From NCBI GenBank assembly GCA_023630585.1, contig CM042555.1, positions 18,547,501 through 18,611,500 of the forward strand: a stretch of DNA of 64,000 bases. Direction: 5' to 3'. Positions 1 to 12,336 of the stretch are shown one piece after another (position 1 is the first letter of the stretch; each line of letters begins with the position of its first letter). This DNA is from Cranoglanis bouderius. Lineage: Eukaryota > Chordata > Actinopteri > Siluriformes > Cranoglanididae. Position numbers and translations under genes: made by a program. The notes beneath the pieces are model-generated. The model did not search any database. It was not told the DNA's origin and saw only the letters and a program-made list of their open reading frames with translations.

Positions 1-460
1 TCTCTCTCTCTCTCTCTCTCCCTCTCTGTCCCACGGAGTCTCTCTCTCTCTCTCCCTCTCCCTCTCTGTCTCCCAGAGTCTCTCTCTCTCTCCCTCTCTG
101 TCCCACAGAGTCTCTCCCTCTTTCTCGCAAGATCTCTCCCCCTCTCTCCCGGAGTCACTTTCTCTCTCTGAGTCACTCTGTCTCCCAGAGTCTTTCCCAG
201 ACCCTCTCCCTCTTTCCTCCCCCCCCCCCCCCCCCCAGAGTCTCTTCTGCAGTCTCTCCCTTGGAATCTCTCCCTTTCTTCTGTGTTTCTCCCACTCTGT
301 CTTGGTGTCTCTCCCTCTCCCAGAGTCACTCTCTTTACCTTGACTCTTCCTCTCTCTCCCGGGTGTCTCTCGTTCCCAGAATTTCTCCCTGTATTTCAGT
401 CTCTTTGTTTTGGGGTCTCTCCTTCTCTCTTGCAGTCTCTCTGAATACTGCAGATGGTCA
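1..460. repeat. TC-rich simple repeat and minisatellite at left edge
   Basis: Runs of TCTCTC alternate with imperfect copies of CTGTCCCACGGAGTC and CTCCCAGAGTC, spaced about 30-45 bp in the first 200 bp. A C homopolymer follows near 220-236. Open frames across it are low-complexity Ser/Leu and are not credible genes. 461-960 holds nothing I recognise. Confidence 0.85.
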
Positions 461-959
461 CTGCATATGAATGGTGTGCATCGGGAGTGTGATCCTGCAG
501 GACAACAAAAAAAAAAATGTTTTTACTCTCATCCAGGTAGAAGTAGCATTTATTTATTTATTTATTTTAGTACTCTTTTATCCTGGTCAGGGTTTCTGTG
601 GTTACTAATTGGTTTATATTTTGGGAAACCAATTATGATGATCAGAAGTACAAACACCAATAATAACTGTGGGGATGGGAGGAAGTGGTCAGACTTTCTG
701 CCCAAAATGGTAGGATCGGTTAGAATTCCTTCGGGAGCGGGCGGGAGTGGGATTAAAAACAGTCCTGTGGATACCTCTACTGCAAATTTTCCTGTTTTTT
801 TTTGTTTGTTTTTTTTTTGGGCTCTCCACATGATGTAATAGTCGACAAACACTCTTTGGTCAACTGGTGTCACACGTGTCTCACATTACAGTGTAGAAGA
901 ATTTGGAAACTCAGATGCGTTGTTTTGCAGTGACAGCTTTAATAGCTCTACACCACATC

Positions 960-963
<4 letters not shown>

Positions 964-1002
<39 letters not shown>

Positions 1003-1083
1003 GTATATGTGTGTGTATATGTGTGTGTATATGTGTGTGTATATGTGTGTGTATATATATATATTTATATATATATCTATATT

Positions 1084-1114
<31 letters not shown>

Positions 1115-1186
1115 ATATAAATATAGATATATATATAAATATATATAAATTTATATATAAATATATAAATAAATATATATATATAT

Positions 1187-1241
<55 letters not shown>

Positions 1242-1257
1242 AATATAAATAAATAAA
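964..1257. repeat. Compound (TG)n - TATGTG - (TA)n microsatellite
   Basis: A (TG)n run passes into about six repeats of a TATGTGTGTG-like unit and then into about 200 bp of (TA)n with TATAAATA interruptions. A G run follows near 1268. The AT-rich part is a likely DNA-unwinding stretch. Confidence 0.9.
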
Positions 1258-1290
1258 TAATGTATAAGGGGGGGGGGAGAGAAGCCATGA

Positions 1291-1332
1291 AGCCATTAGG
1301 AATGAAGCCATTAGGAATGAAGCCATTAGGAA
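1291..1332. repeat. Short 15-bp tandem repeat
   Basis: The unit AATGAAGCCATTAGG appears about three times, with a partial copy before it. The stretch 1333-2400 holds no gene or repeat that I recognise. Confidence 0.7.
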
Positions 1333-2401
1333 AGCATCAACTCTTTATCTGAACCTGTCCAAAAGGACAGCATGACTCCGTCCCCATGTGTGTTGGGCTT
1401 ATCGGAATAATACGCACCCACACACACATACACACACACACACGCGCGCGCACATGGAGCCATGGAATGGAAAGTTTCCCTTTGTTATGTGTGTTTTCTT
1501 TGTTTTTTTTTTTATTATTTCAGCTTTCTCTCTTCCTCGCAGCCGCCATCTGGGTTTAATTTGTACTTCCTGCATTCGGCCCTGTTTTCTGCTCAGCCTT
1601 TTCGACGAGCGATTGTCTAGAATCCGATTTGAACCTATACAATGTTAAAAGCATTACCGCTAACTATCCTTTAGTCACACCGCTCTGTTGGCCTCGTAGT
1701 CAGTGGTGCACTAGTCGGGTGCCTTGCTAGCTTTAACAGAAGTCCAGCCGTGCTCACGTTGTGATTGCTAAGTTTCCTAAAGTCATGACTGTATAGCGAG
1801 ACGCTCATAGCGATCCATCAGCTTCAGCGGTTTTTGAAACCATACACCGCCCCCTTGTTGCGTGTTTAGACCAGCAAGTGATCTTTGGTTTCAAAAAAAT
1901 ATACACTATTCATGTGTTTAGACCGAAAGTGTATGTAAAGTCTGGGAGGGAAGTAAAAGATTTGGGCGTCTATGTGTATTTGTTCTGGGTTTTTTGTTTC
2001 GCACTAGGATTCTTTGACGCAGAGCGCTGAGACAAGGGAGAGAGATGTATAGTGGGGTGGTAGCCCTGCCAAGAGCATTTCTTTTCACCGTCTCCTGTAT
2101 AGAGATGCATTTTTGGAAGAGTTCAACAGTAAACCAGCAACTATAACACAGCGATTTGTGCGATCTAAGGAGAAAAACTTGCTGGTAAGTAGCAAATGTA
2201 GAGTTAGCTGTTTTTGTGATAATGGAGACCTAGCTACTAGGGATGTCCTAAAACATCGATATACATCAATGACTGAGTGGCCTGTCATTTTCCTCAATGG
2301 TTTAAGTTTACATTTTAATGGGTAAGTTGAGACTACCGTTTAATATTGCGTGGCGTAATAGCATTGGAAGACCACGGAGTGTTGAGGGGGCGTATAACAG
2401 A

Positions 2402-2690
2402 TCCATCCATCCATTTTCTGTACCGCTTATCATACACGGGGTTGCGGGGTGCCTTGGGGTACACCCTGGACGGGGTGCCAGTCCATCGCGGGGCACAATC
2501 GTACACACACTATGGGCAATTTGGAAATGCGAGTCAGCCTACAGCGCATGTCTTAGGAATGGGGGAGGAAACCAGAGTACCTGGAGGAAAACCCCCAAAC
2601 CACAGGGAGAAAATGCAAACTCCACGTACACAAGGTGGAGGCGGGAATCGAACCCCCAACACTGGAGGTGCAAGGCAAACTTCCTAATCT
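2402..2690 (-). mobile_element. tRNA-derived SINE, Mermaid/DANA-like, minus strand
   Basis: Read on the minus strand it has a B-box-like GGTTCGATTCCCGCC, then GGAGTTTGCATTTTCTCC, a GTTTCCTCC segment, a GGCACCCCGTCCAGGGTGT segment, and a 3' end near ATGGATGGATGG. This order is typical of Mermaid/DANA-type fish SINEs. The A-box end is truncated or diverged. Confidence 0.8.
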
Positions 2691-3087
2691 CTATATAACA
2701 GAACCTGGAGACAGAATTGATCTCTGTCACTCTTGACACGAAATACGGCTCCATCTAGTGGGCCTTCCTGATGTGACCCTGTCTGTGTGGTTTTAATAGC
2801 GTACGTGTCGACCTACACTATACAGGCATCGATCCCATGCCTAGTAGGTACTGGTTGCGAAGTGGATAATTACTTGAGAAAAATGGTGCAGAACAACATA
2901 GTGTTTGTTAATGGTATCTGGAAAATACCATTTGGAAAGTATTCGGCTTTCCATTTTCCAATTCTGTGCATTTGCTCTTGGAACGTTTTCATCTTTTGAT
3001 ATTCCAGACCCACAATCACTTCAGGTCGGCTTGATCTTAAACAAACTCGGAGATCTCATTTCCCCCTATGTGTGAAGCCCCAAGGGT

Positions 3088-3127
<40 letters not shown>

Positions 3128-5256
3128 GGTTGATGATGTGTGTATTCTGTCAGTTGTTTTTCTCCTTTGGTAGTAACAGGTCAAGTTTCTCAGAAGTCTA
3201 TTCTAAAGCAGCCTCTGATGTAAAGTAAGCACCTGGGTTTGTGTGAGGGAGCACTTTAAAGTTCCTCAGCCATTCCGGGCATGATATCGTCCCGAACTGA
3301 TGTGTATTGCGTGTCTATTTCCATGTGTGGTTCTGTAAATTTGCATTAGGGTTGTGTGTGTGTGTGAGAGAGACCCTCTGACCGTAATGAAGAAGGGCGT
3401 GTGGCGTCCCTCCTGTGAGGAAACGTACTGTTTCAGTGCGATTGTGAAACAATAACACCAAAAGACAGACTATATATATAAAACAGCTCTGCGGTCCCAC
3501 CCTGCTTTAGTTCCTGTTTGTGGTGATTTGTCGCTCACCACCCAAACAGCTGTGGTGTAAATGAAGTTACGCTTGTTTTTCCTGTCATCAGTGAGGTGAC
3601 CTTCATTTGACCTTCAGCTGAATGAAATGGCATCAAAGTCCAGTTTCGCGCTTAACCAATCAGTCAGTACTATCGCCCTTTCTCATTTTACTGCTCTCTG
3701 CCGCCTTATATTTCCTGCGCAAAAGTTTAATTATCTCCAAAGCACAACTTTAAACTTCCAACCTGGGTCCACTTTTTCAACGTACAGTTGATATTTCCCA
3801 TTAAAACAAAGTTACCACTAGATGGTGGAGGCACTATGTATCTGCGCGTCCATCTGAGATATCTCAAGAACGAGTGGTTGAATGTTTGTAGGATTTATAT
3901 GGAATTTTCATTGTAACCACCAGATTTTGGAATGGATCCAAACAGGTCAAGGTCATAGCAAGGTCAGATGTCTGAGTTAGTTTTTCTTCAATAGAGTCCT
4001 TCCTTTTTCCTTTCCATCTGAAGTATAATTTAAGGGTATTTCAGGAATACAAATTAGTAACAAGGAGTACTAGGCCTGTCTGCCGCGGAGGCATCACCGT
4101 TGCGTTCTGCTTGCTTTAGTATTGACAATTGAAGACGTTTCTAGATGTTTGTAGATGCTTGTAGATGTTTCTGGATCTCTTCAGATGTTTGTAGATATTT
4201 GGAATTTTTTTTGTGTGGAAATTTTGCATTTTCTATTTGATTTTCTAAGTTTGCAATTTTCTGAGTAATTTTCCAACACATCTGAAGAAAATGTTGATAT
4301 TCCTGATAACGTGTTTGCACTGTCGCTCTGCCTTTGCATTTACTGTCTAGAAAGCATAACATGGCTGCAAGCTAGCTAGATAAATGACTAGCTTCAGTCA
4401 TTATCTGTCTTCTTCTTGGTGTCTGTATTTCCCAGAGTTCTTAAGACCATTTGACCATGTGGAAAGCACAAATCACAAGTTCCTAACGCTGTATGTTGAG
4501 TCTGCCGCAGTGTACGCATCTGGCACGGTGCACGCTACGACATTCCCTAGCATCTGCCTGCATATGCAAAGTGGTGTAGGTCACCTTGGCGAAAGAACCA
4601 CTGTGGTTTTTGTGTGTGTGTGTGAAGGCTGGTATGTAGAGGCGTGTGAGCCTGTAATGCGTTAAAGGCATGTCTGGATCAGATTTGATACTGTAAGCTG
4701 AAATCAGATCTCTGAACCGTGCTAAGCTATGCCAGGCCTCTGGTTCGGACCCAAATATACGTCACCGAGCACTATTAGTGTGCTCCGTGTTTACAGCAGG
4801 GTTTCTTTTTAAACCTTGTGTTGGCCACAGCCTTGTAAGGTTGCCACAAAATATAATATGGGTTCCATTTGATTTGCTACAAAATAGTTTTATATCTTGA
4901 TTAGCAAATCTGTGCACCTGAGATCACTTTTGTACTTTTAACTAAAAGGAGCAGGTAATTGTTTAAAGTTGCTAGGCAGTAATGTGAAAATTTTTGATCG
5001 AGCTTGGACTCAATTCTATACTTTTTCCACTTTTACATGGATATCTAGTTTTTCAGATAGGAATTTTGCAAAAGCCTGTGTGACTGTGACGCTCATTTGT
5101 TTTCATTTTCATTTTATTTTGTAGAAAATAATCATTTCATAAGCTGACTGTATGCTTGTTCATGCTTTACACACTTGCCTTAGATGCTTTTGACTCATGT
5201 CTGAATCCTGTTTTCAGTTACATGTTTGAATATACTGTGTATATTCAAAAGCAGAC
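2691..5256. other. Non-genic stretch without recognised features
   Basis: Only a (TG)n run near 3087-3120 stands out. Short open frames lack recognisable homology and splice structure, so I call no gene here. Confidence 0.5.
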
Positions 5257-6165
5257 AGATTGCAAACTTTGATTCTGAAGCTCTTGGCCTGAAGTTCTTG
5301 GCTCTTGCGTCACCCTGCTGGTTAAAGTTATGGTTAAAGTTAGAATTAAGGTTAAAGACAAACTTAAGGTGAAAGTTAAGGTTAAAGATGTGAATTAAGG
5401 GCAAACTTAAGGTAAAGTTAGAGTTAAAAATAAACTTAAGGTTAAAATTAGAATTAATGTTAGATACAGTTAGGGTTAAAGACAGAATTAAAGTTTAGGT
5501 TAAAGTTAAGGTTAAAGACCGCATTAAAGTTAAGGTTAAAGTTAGAATTAAAAAAGTTAAAAATTACAGTTAGAAATAAAATTAGAATCAAGGTTAAGGC
5601 TAAATTCATGGTTAAAGTTAGAATCAAAGTTAAAGATACGGTTAAGGTAGAGGTTAACATTAACCTTAATTCTAACTTTAACCTTAAAGACAAAGTTAAG
5701 GTTAAAGTTAAGGTGAAAATTAGAATCAATGTTAAGCTATAAAGAGACGCATGGAGAGATTACAACCCTTGATTCTGAAGCTTTTGGCCAGATGCTCATG
5801 GCTCTTGCGCCATCCTGCTAGTTACATTTAAGTTAGAATTACAGTTAATGAAACTGTTACGGTTAAAGTTAGATTTCAGGATTTTAAAGATAAAGTTGAG
5901 GTGAAAGATGGAATTAAGAGCAAACTTGAGGTAAAGTTAGAGTTAAAATAAAGTTAAGGTTAAAATTAGAATTAGTGTTGGATACAGTTAAGGTAAAGGA
6001 TAACATTAAGGTTAAAGTTAGAATCAAAGTTAATTTTAAAGTTAGAATTAAGTCAATTTGAATTAAAATTAGAATCAAAAATTAGAATAAAGGTATAAAC
6101 AGAAGTGTGGAGCGACTGCAACCGTCGATTCTGAAGCTCTTGGCCAGAAAAGTGTATCAAAGGTA
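5257..6165. repeat. Hexamer-like GTTAAG/GTTAAA array punctuated by a conserved module
   Basis: Degenerate 6-bp units (GTTAAG, GTTAAA, GTTAGA) fill the region. Three times they are interrupted by a module containing GATTCTGAAGCT and TTGGCC, at 5271, 5771 and 6127; the first two modules continue with CTCTTGCG. The pattern is a long-period tandem repeat, about 500 then 356 bp, with the hexamers inside. Confidence 0.8.
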
Positions 6166-7505
6166 CACACGAGGACTCAGACTTTTAAGATTGAGATATG
6201 AGTCGATCCCAATAAAATCTTGTCCAGATTCTGTAACAGACTGTGCAAACATAGCTACATCTTCATATGTTTGTAGAGTTTTTTGTTGATTTGGGGATCA
6301 TCTGTAAGACGTCTGGCTCACTATTTGTGTGAGATTTTCTGCTTAATGGGGTGTAGCTGCATTCTTTCCCTACTGCTTTATCTCCTCTGTTTAATCGCAT
6401 TTGATGAAAAATGTGAGCTTAGTTAGCTGAGCTGTGGTTAAGGCTGTGCATGTAGAGGTGGTATGTGGCTCGGTGTGTGAATGTGTATGTGTGATTGTGC
6501 GCACATACCGTATTTGAGAGAGTGAGTGTGCATGTGGTCATATGCAAATAAATGCAAATGTAGGCCACTTTGCTGTCCAACAGAAGATTTTCCTGTAGAG
6601 AGACCCAAATTGCACCATCCTGCTACTGCATCACAGAACACACACACACACACACCACGCATCACTTTCGTTATGTCAGAGCCTTACTCTACCACACACT
6701 TCTTGGAGCAAGATAACGTTCTCATAAGATTCACTTTCCTGATGCATGTTGCAATCAGATACAGAAGATATGACAGAATATAAGATCTCTCTGTTTTTAG
6801 ATGAGTCACTTTCTTTTTTTTAGTTTCTTTCCTCATTCTTTTTGTTTTCTGTTTGCCCTCAAGCCTTTATTACAACTCTGTAAACTTTGTTTTGCATCTA
6901 AACCTGCCAGCATAAATCAACCTGCGGTTTGGCACATTGGGTTAAAACACAAACATCGCATAAACGGTCAAAACCTGACACCGTTTTGGCCCGATGAAGA
7001 TGTCCCTCAGAACTTTCTCTTAACAAAACTAGCTGCGTTAATGGTTTTCTTTTCCTTCCCTTTCCATCTCTTCGCCTTCCATTTTCTCACAAGCTTAAAA
7101 CCTGGTTCCTCTCAAGGTTTCTTCCTCATGTTTTCTGAGGGAGTCATTGTTAATTTTTCTTACTTTGATATGTCTTGTGAGTTAGGTCTTAGCTAAGTTA
7201 CTTAGCTTAACTCAGGTAGGCAGGTAATGTTCGTGATTTTCCAGCTCACTCTCAAGGAATGCCTAAATTTGGTCCAGTCTCTTGTTCAGCCATATTGAGG
7301 AGTCTGCATCTAAAACAACAAATATTTACTGAGGGTATTTTTTTTTTTTTTCACGTTAGTAACACAAATTCAATAAGATTAGTTATTCTGTCATATATAA
7401 GCTAACATACATGAACTAACGCTAGCTATCATGTCTGTCAGGTTATAGTTGTTGAGAATGGCAAATGACTTCTGGCAAACAAGATGTGGCAGTTAATCAA
7501 TATTG
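6166..7505. other. Non-genic stretch without recognised features
   Basis: Mixed-composition DNA with short (CA)n near 6637-6655. No exon or repeat family recognised. Confidence 0.45.
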
Positions 7506-7770
7506 TTTAAGTTAAGGTTAAAGTTGCATTTAAAATGAAAGTTAAGGTAAAAGTTAAGGGTGAGTGTAATGTTAAGATTATAGTTAAGGTAAGGTTTAAA
7601 GTTAAGGTAAAGATAAAATTAAGGTTAAAGTTACGTGTACGGTAAAAGAAAAAGTCAGGTTTAAGCTATGGTTAAATCTATGGTTAACATTGCGGTTAAT
7701 GTTAAGGTTAAAAGTAAGGTTGGGGTTAAAGTTAGAATTAGAATTTTAAAAGTTCATATTAAAGTCGGAA
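7506..7770. repeat. Second GTTAAG/GTTAAA hexamer-like array
   Basis: The same degenerate hexamers as at 5.3-6.1 kb (AAGTTAAGGTTAAAG and variants) recur over about 265 bp, without the GATTCTGAAGCT module. Confidence 0.75.
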
Positions 7771-8077
7771 TTAAAGTCTTAAATCTTTTTATGGTGGTGT
7801 GCTAACTGTATTGTATTGTTACTTTGTCTGCTTGCTTGTTAACTTTGTATGCTTCTTGGCCTGGTCTTTCTAGGAAGAGTGCTTTCTCCTTTGTGGGTTT
7901 TGGGGCCGCATGCGCAAGTTCTGACCCCAGACGCTGATGTGTGTTTGTTTGTTTTAGAAGTTATGTAGTTAGTGTAATTTTATTCAAGTCAAATTTCCGC
8001 TCTGTGACGAACAGAATGGACAAAGTTAAACTAAACTAAAGAGATTTTTTTTTATTTTTTTTTTTTTTTATGTCAAC

Positions 8078-8117
8078 AAGATTTTACCTGGTTAAATAAA
8101 GGTTCAATAAAAATAAG
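8078..8117 (+). mobile_element. Short LINE-type 3' tail
   Basis: TTTACCTGGTTAAATAAAGG followed by TTCAATAAAAATAA resembles the 3' end of common fish non-LTR retrotransposons. Only the tail is clear; the preceding 200 bp is not recognisable. The minisatellites that follow begin right at its end. Confidence 0.45.
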
Positions 8118-8475
8118 TTGAGGCTACAGTTGAGGCTACAGTTGAGGCTACAGTTGAGGCTACAGTTGAGGCTACAGTTGAGGCTACAGTTGAGGCTACA
8201 GTTGAGGCTACAGTTGAGGCTACAGTTAGAGTTAAGGTTAGAATTAAAGGTAGAGTTAAGGTTAGAATTAAAGGTAGAGTTAAGGTTAGAATTAAAGGTA
8301 GAGTTAAGGTTAGAATTAAAGGTAGAGTTAAGGTTAGAATTAAAGGTAGAGTTAAGGTTAGAATTAAAGGTAGAGTTAAGGTTAGAATTAAAGGTTGAAG
8401 TTTAGGTTAGAATTAAAGGTTGAAGTTTAGGTTAGAATTAAAGGTTGAAGTTTAGGTTGAAGTTAAGGTTAAACT
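8118..8475. repeat. Two adjoining minisatellites (12-bp, then 24-bp)
   Basis: Nine essentially perfect copies of GAGGCTACAGTT (8120-8227) are followed by about seven copies of a 24-bp unit containing AGAGTTAAGGTTAGAATTAA, then about three copies of a 25-bp variant containing TTGAAGTTTAGG. Copies are nearly identical, so expansion looks recent. The Arg/Leu-rich frame across it is an artefact of a repeat length divisible by three. Confidence 0.92.
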
Positions 8476-10741
8476 GAATATATCCCACAGTCAAAGTGTC
8501 ATGTCCATTTGACATATTTTTAAACATTCATTGAGCTTTTGTCCATTGAATGGAATTATGGAAAATGTGACTCTAAGACTTTTGTTTTCTTCAAGAACGA
8601 TACACGTAACACTGCCTTCAGAAACTTCTGAAGCCTTTGAATCTAGGGAGCCCCAAAATTGCTGCCTACCTAAGCAGACTCTTCTTAAATAAAACACTGT
8701 GTTGCATTTTACTATATAACCAACATGTCGCCAGTGTTGGGAGCCATTTTACACTTTGTGCTCCGTCCTTCTGGCGAGCTTTCAAGTGGCTGTTGTGTAT
8801 TATCACGAGACACTCTGTGTGTATCAGTGTTTTAGGACTGGGGAAAGATATTTGAGCTTGTCGGACCAGATTAGACACGCGCACATATTTCCAGGTGCCA
8901 CATGTCCAGGGCTGGTGTCCCCAACTTATAGTACAGTAACTACCTGCTTTACTGCCTGACATCACAGTAATTTACTAGTTAGTTACAGAATCTGTGACAG
9001 AATTGGCGCTACAGTGTGCACTGTGTGCGAAAGAAAGACGCCGATTGAGGGTGTGTGTAATTTGGTGATGTGTTGGTGTCCAAAAATCCTTATCCATGTA
9101 GTTTAACTTCCCTGATCCATTTGTCTGAGCCCTCCTTTGAGACGCCTAACAAATCCCATCAGATTAGTTCTGACGCCGAATCGTTATCTTCACACAGACT
9201 CGACTGTATCAGTGTCTGCACCGAGGATGTGCTTGCTGAGGGAGCTGATAACGTATGTACGAGTGTGTATCAGAGAGGCGGCCGATAGATACTGTCTTCT
9301 TCTGCTGTAGGAACGGGAAACACATTCCATTTCCTCTTCCGCTGGGATCGGATGATCAGGAAGTAGCCTTGTTTGTGCATCGAGGGGGGGACACTAGCCT
9401 TTGAATGCGAGATGAACGGATGTGTGTGTGAGACTGTGTGTGGTGTCATCTTATCTTATTTCCTTTCATTCATCCTCAGGTCTCGGTGTCGCTTTATATG
9501 ATGTTTAAAGCCCTTGTACGATGAATGAAAACAAATCGCACCTGATGGTCGAGGGGCGCAGTATGGCTGTCGCCCCCGTGATGTCATAAGGGTCGTCGCC
9601 TGGGTGATGGATGCGTTCAGGATGAATCTGGCATGAGGCCTTGATCCCATTATGACCTTTGCGCTGTTACAAAGAGACAGGAAAACTCAAGCCAGCATGA
9701 CATGTATTGTTTTTGGCTTTTATACAGCATATTAGAAGAGATTAAAAAATTTTTTTTTTAATTATTTTTTTTCCTACGTGTCCATGTTTTTACACCAGAG
9801 CTACAGGTGTTGTGTTACACTCTGGAGCGAGGCGTCACCTGGTCGTGAAGTGTGTGTTTAAAACATTGGAGCCTGGATATCAGTCACGCTAGTTCTCTAA
9901 AACCGAGTCGTTACTGTCTCCATGAAGGTCAACAACGTACTAAAAAGAGACATCTCATGCTTTTATAATGTCTCTTATCTTTGAGCGTTATTGACATCGG
10001 TGCTGAGCCAGGACCTACAGGCAAAGGTTTGAGAAGACATGATAATGAGAATTATTTGATTAACATTTTGACACCTGAAAAATCTTGTTAGAAGGATGTT
10101 ATGCTGTTTTGAGTGGTACTTCTATTTTTTTCCCTAATTTAATTAATTTCTGACTTTTTTGTGTTGTCTTGTTGCAGGATACACCCACATTTTATTTCTA
10201 ACATTTTGCAGTTAAATACATTTTGAAACTAGAGCTCCCCACCCAAATTCAAAAATCATAGGGTGTGCAAACTTTTGCACCAAACACTACTGTTCATGAT
10301 TAATTAATAGTACATATTGGATGGTAGTAATGGCACGCTGGTGAACCTAATCTAATTAGCACAGACATTTGTAAATGGAGCCGAGTGAGAAAGAAGATTC
10401 TGGAAGTTTTGCAGCTGTCGTGGAGTTGGGAAAGAGCGAGTACGATTGGTTTAGTGATGTTTTTATATAAACATTTTAAACAGTGCACTCTGTTATGTGT
10501 TTCCGCCAACTGTTATGTTTGTCCGTGCGTTAATTTTTTTTAAAAGGCTTCTTTTGGAACATGTGGATACTGTGTTAGGATTTGTGAGGTCCTCTTGTTG
10601 CTTGCGTTTCTGTGATTCAGATTGACATTTGGGCTTTTAGTTCATGTCCCAATTTGCATCAATAAAACACAAGAGCAATCATGTAGAAGGGGAATTAAGC
10701 ACGATTGGGTAGAGCTCCGGGAAGAGGACAGTCCATTATCA

Positions 10742-10773
<32 letters not shown>

Positions 10774-10804
10774 TGTGGTGGTGGTGGAGGGGAATTAATG
10801 CATC
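8476..10804. other. Mostly featureless stretch
   Basis: No gene recognised. A fragment at about 10,150-10,285 ending in GGGTGTGCAAACTTTTGCAC shares its end motif, inverted, with 62,339-62,359 and is probably an interspersed-repeat fragment. (TG)n lies at 10,746-10,772. Confidence 0.45.
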
Positions 10805-11022
10805 TCGGGTCAGTTCAGTTCAGTTTTATTTCCCAACAAACATTTATGGCATTTAGCAGATGCTCTTATCCAGAGCGACTTACATTTTTAATTTCATTTA
10901 TACATCTGAGCAGTTGAGGGTTAAGGGCCAAACAATGGTGTGGCTTGGCAGTGCTGGGGTTTAAACCCACAACCTTCCGATCAGTAGCCCAATGTTTTAA
11001 CCACTGAGCTACCCCACGACCT
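10805..11022 (-). mobile_element. tRNA-derived SINE with V-SINE-like tail, minus strand
   Basis: On the minus strand the head has an A-box region TAGCTCAGTGG and a B-box region GGGTTTAAACCCC, followed by CAGCACTGCCAAGC and a 3' tail with AAGTCGCTCTGGATAAGAGC and ATCTGCTAAATGCC, a tail shared by many teleost SINEs and LINEs. It is nearly full length and moderately diverged. Confidence 0.8.
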
Positions 11023-12055
11023 TAACGTTTTAATGCTTTGATCTTGATCTTAATGTTGTCCGTTAATATCCTTTAAAATTATAGTCGTTGCCTAATTGCT
11101 AGTATCACATTATGGTCTAATTGAGTGTGTGTGTTCTGGGGTGGTGAGTAGGTGGAAATGGGTATTACAAAGGTCACGGACTGTTTACAACTTGAACATT
11201 GCCCTTTTCCCCCAACTATACTTCCTGACTACTTGGCATTCTTAGCAAACATTTATATGACTAGTGTATGCTAAACCAAGTGCGTAAATCCTTCCATAAT
11301 GAATTTCTTGACTTTTTTTGCAAGTTCCACCCACATTTTATCATTAATTTCATTGTTTTAAGACAAATGGTTGAAGGAAACTCTCGCTAACGTGATGTCA
11401 GTTTGCTTGGAAATGTCAGGCCCAGTTCATCAGAAACCCAGGTCCGGTGTGGTTCACAATGAAGACCTTGACCTTGAGGGACTTCCTCTGAGCATTTACC
11501 TCCTGTCAGCGCTCAGACACAAAACAGCGCATGTTAAACGGTGGAGGTCGTCGCAGCCTGCTGTCATTTTTCCTCGACCCACTGGGAGTGTGACTCACTA
11601 CAGCTGGGAACTGTTGAAGAAAAACAGTCACCATTTCCATCACAGAAACAGCACTTCCTGTTCAGGGGTGGACCATTAAAACCTGATTTGTTTACTTGAG
11701 TTGAGTTTGTTGAGTTTGTACAGTCTAAATCTAACGTGGACATATAGCAAACCCTTTTTTGTGTATGCTAAATTTTGTCGTGCTTCAGCTGCACAATGTG
11801 AACATACCCTCATATTGTTGTTGGGATGTTCTCTGTAAGGATGTGCCAGTTTGATCCTGAGCATCAGTATTGCTATTGGATGATACTGTATTTCATGTAG
11901 TGAATATGCAGTGTGACACAGATTCTGCACATGTAAACAAGAAGAAAAACCCACACCATTACACCACTGATGTCTAGTAAAACGTGCCATTAATAGCTTG
12001 CATAGTGTTGCTAAGAGGTTGTCTGTAAAAGATCTGTATCCAGGCAGGGTTGTGG
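11023..12055. other. Non-genic stretch without recognised features
   Basis: A 102-codon open frame (11,371-11,679) has no recognisable domain and no splice context. Nothing else stands out. Confidence 0.4.
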
Positions 12056-12336
12056 CAGATCCAGAGTCTGTCTGCCAGGAACAATGGGCATGAGGTGGGA
12101 TTACACCCTGTTTGCAAGGCCAGACCATCTAAGGGCACCATGCACACACTTATTCACACCTAGGGCAGTTTAGAGTAGCAAATCCACCTACTGGCACGTT
12201 TGGAGAGATGGGAGGAGGAAACCCATGCAGACCCTACGAGAACATGCACATCTCGGCACAGACGGCTCAGGATTGAACCGGGGACCCTGGAGCTGTGAGG
12301 CAACAAGACTACCCACTGCACTGTGCTGCCCTTTTT
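12056..12336 (-). mobile_element. Second Mermaid/DANA-like SINE, minus strand
   Basis: Read in reverse it starts AAAGGGCAGCACAGTGCAGT, then GTTGCCTCACAGCTCC, the B-box-like GGTTCAATCC, ATGTGCATGTTCTC, GGGTTTCCTCC and a more diverged 3' part. It is a more complete head than the copy at 2.4 kb and a different subfamily. Confidence 0.8.

Noticed and set aside
8118..8405. 95-codon plus-strand frame of repeated LRLQ and LRLELKVE
   Set aside because: It is a direct readout of 12- and 24-bp minisatellites.
5257..8475. Interstitial telomere repeat
   Set aside because: The units are GTTAAG and GTTAAA; true (TTAGGG)n runs are missing.
11371..11679. 102-codon open frame without repeats
   Set aside because: No recognised domain, no splice context and no coding-like neighbour; length is within chance for this amount of DNA.
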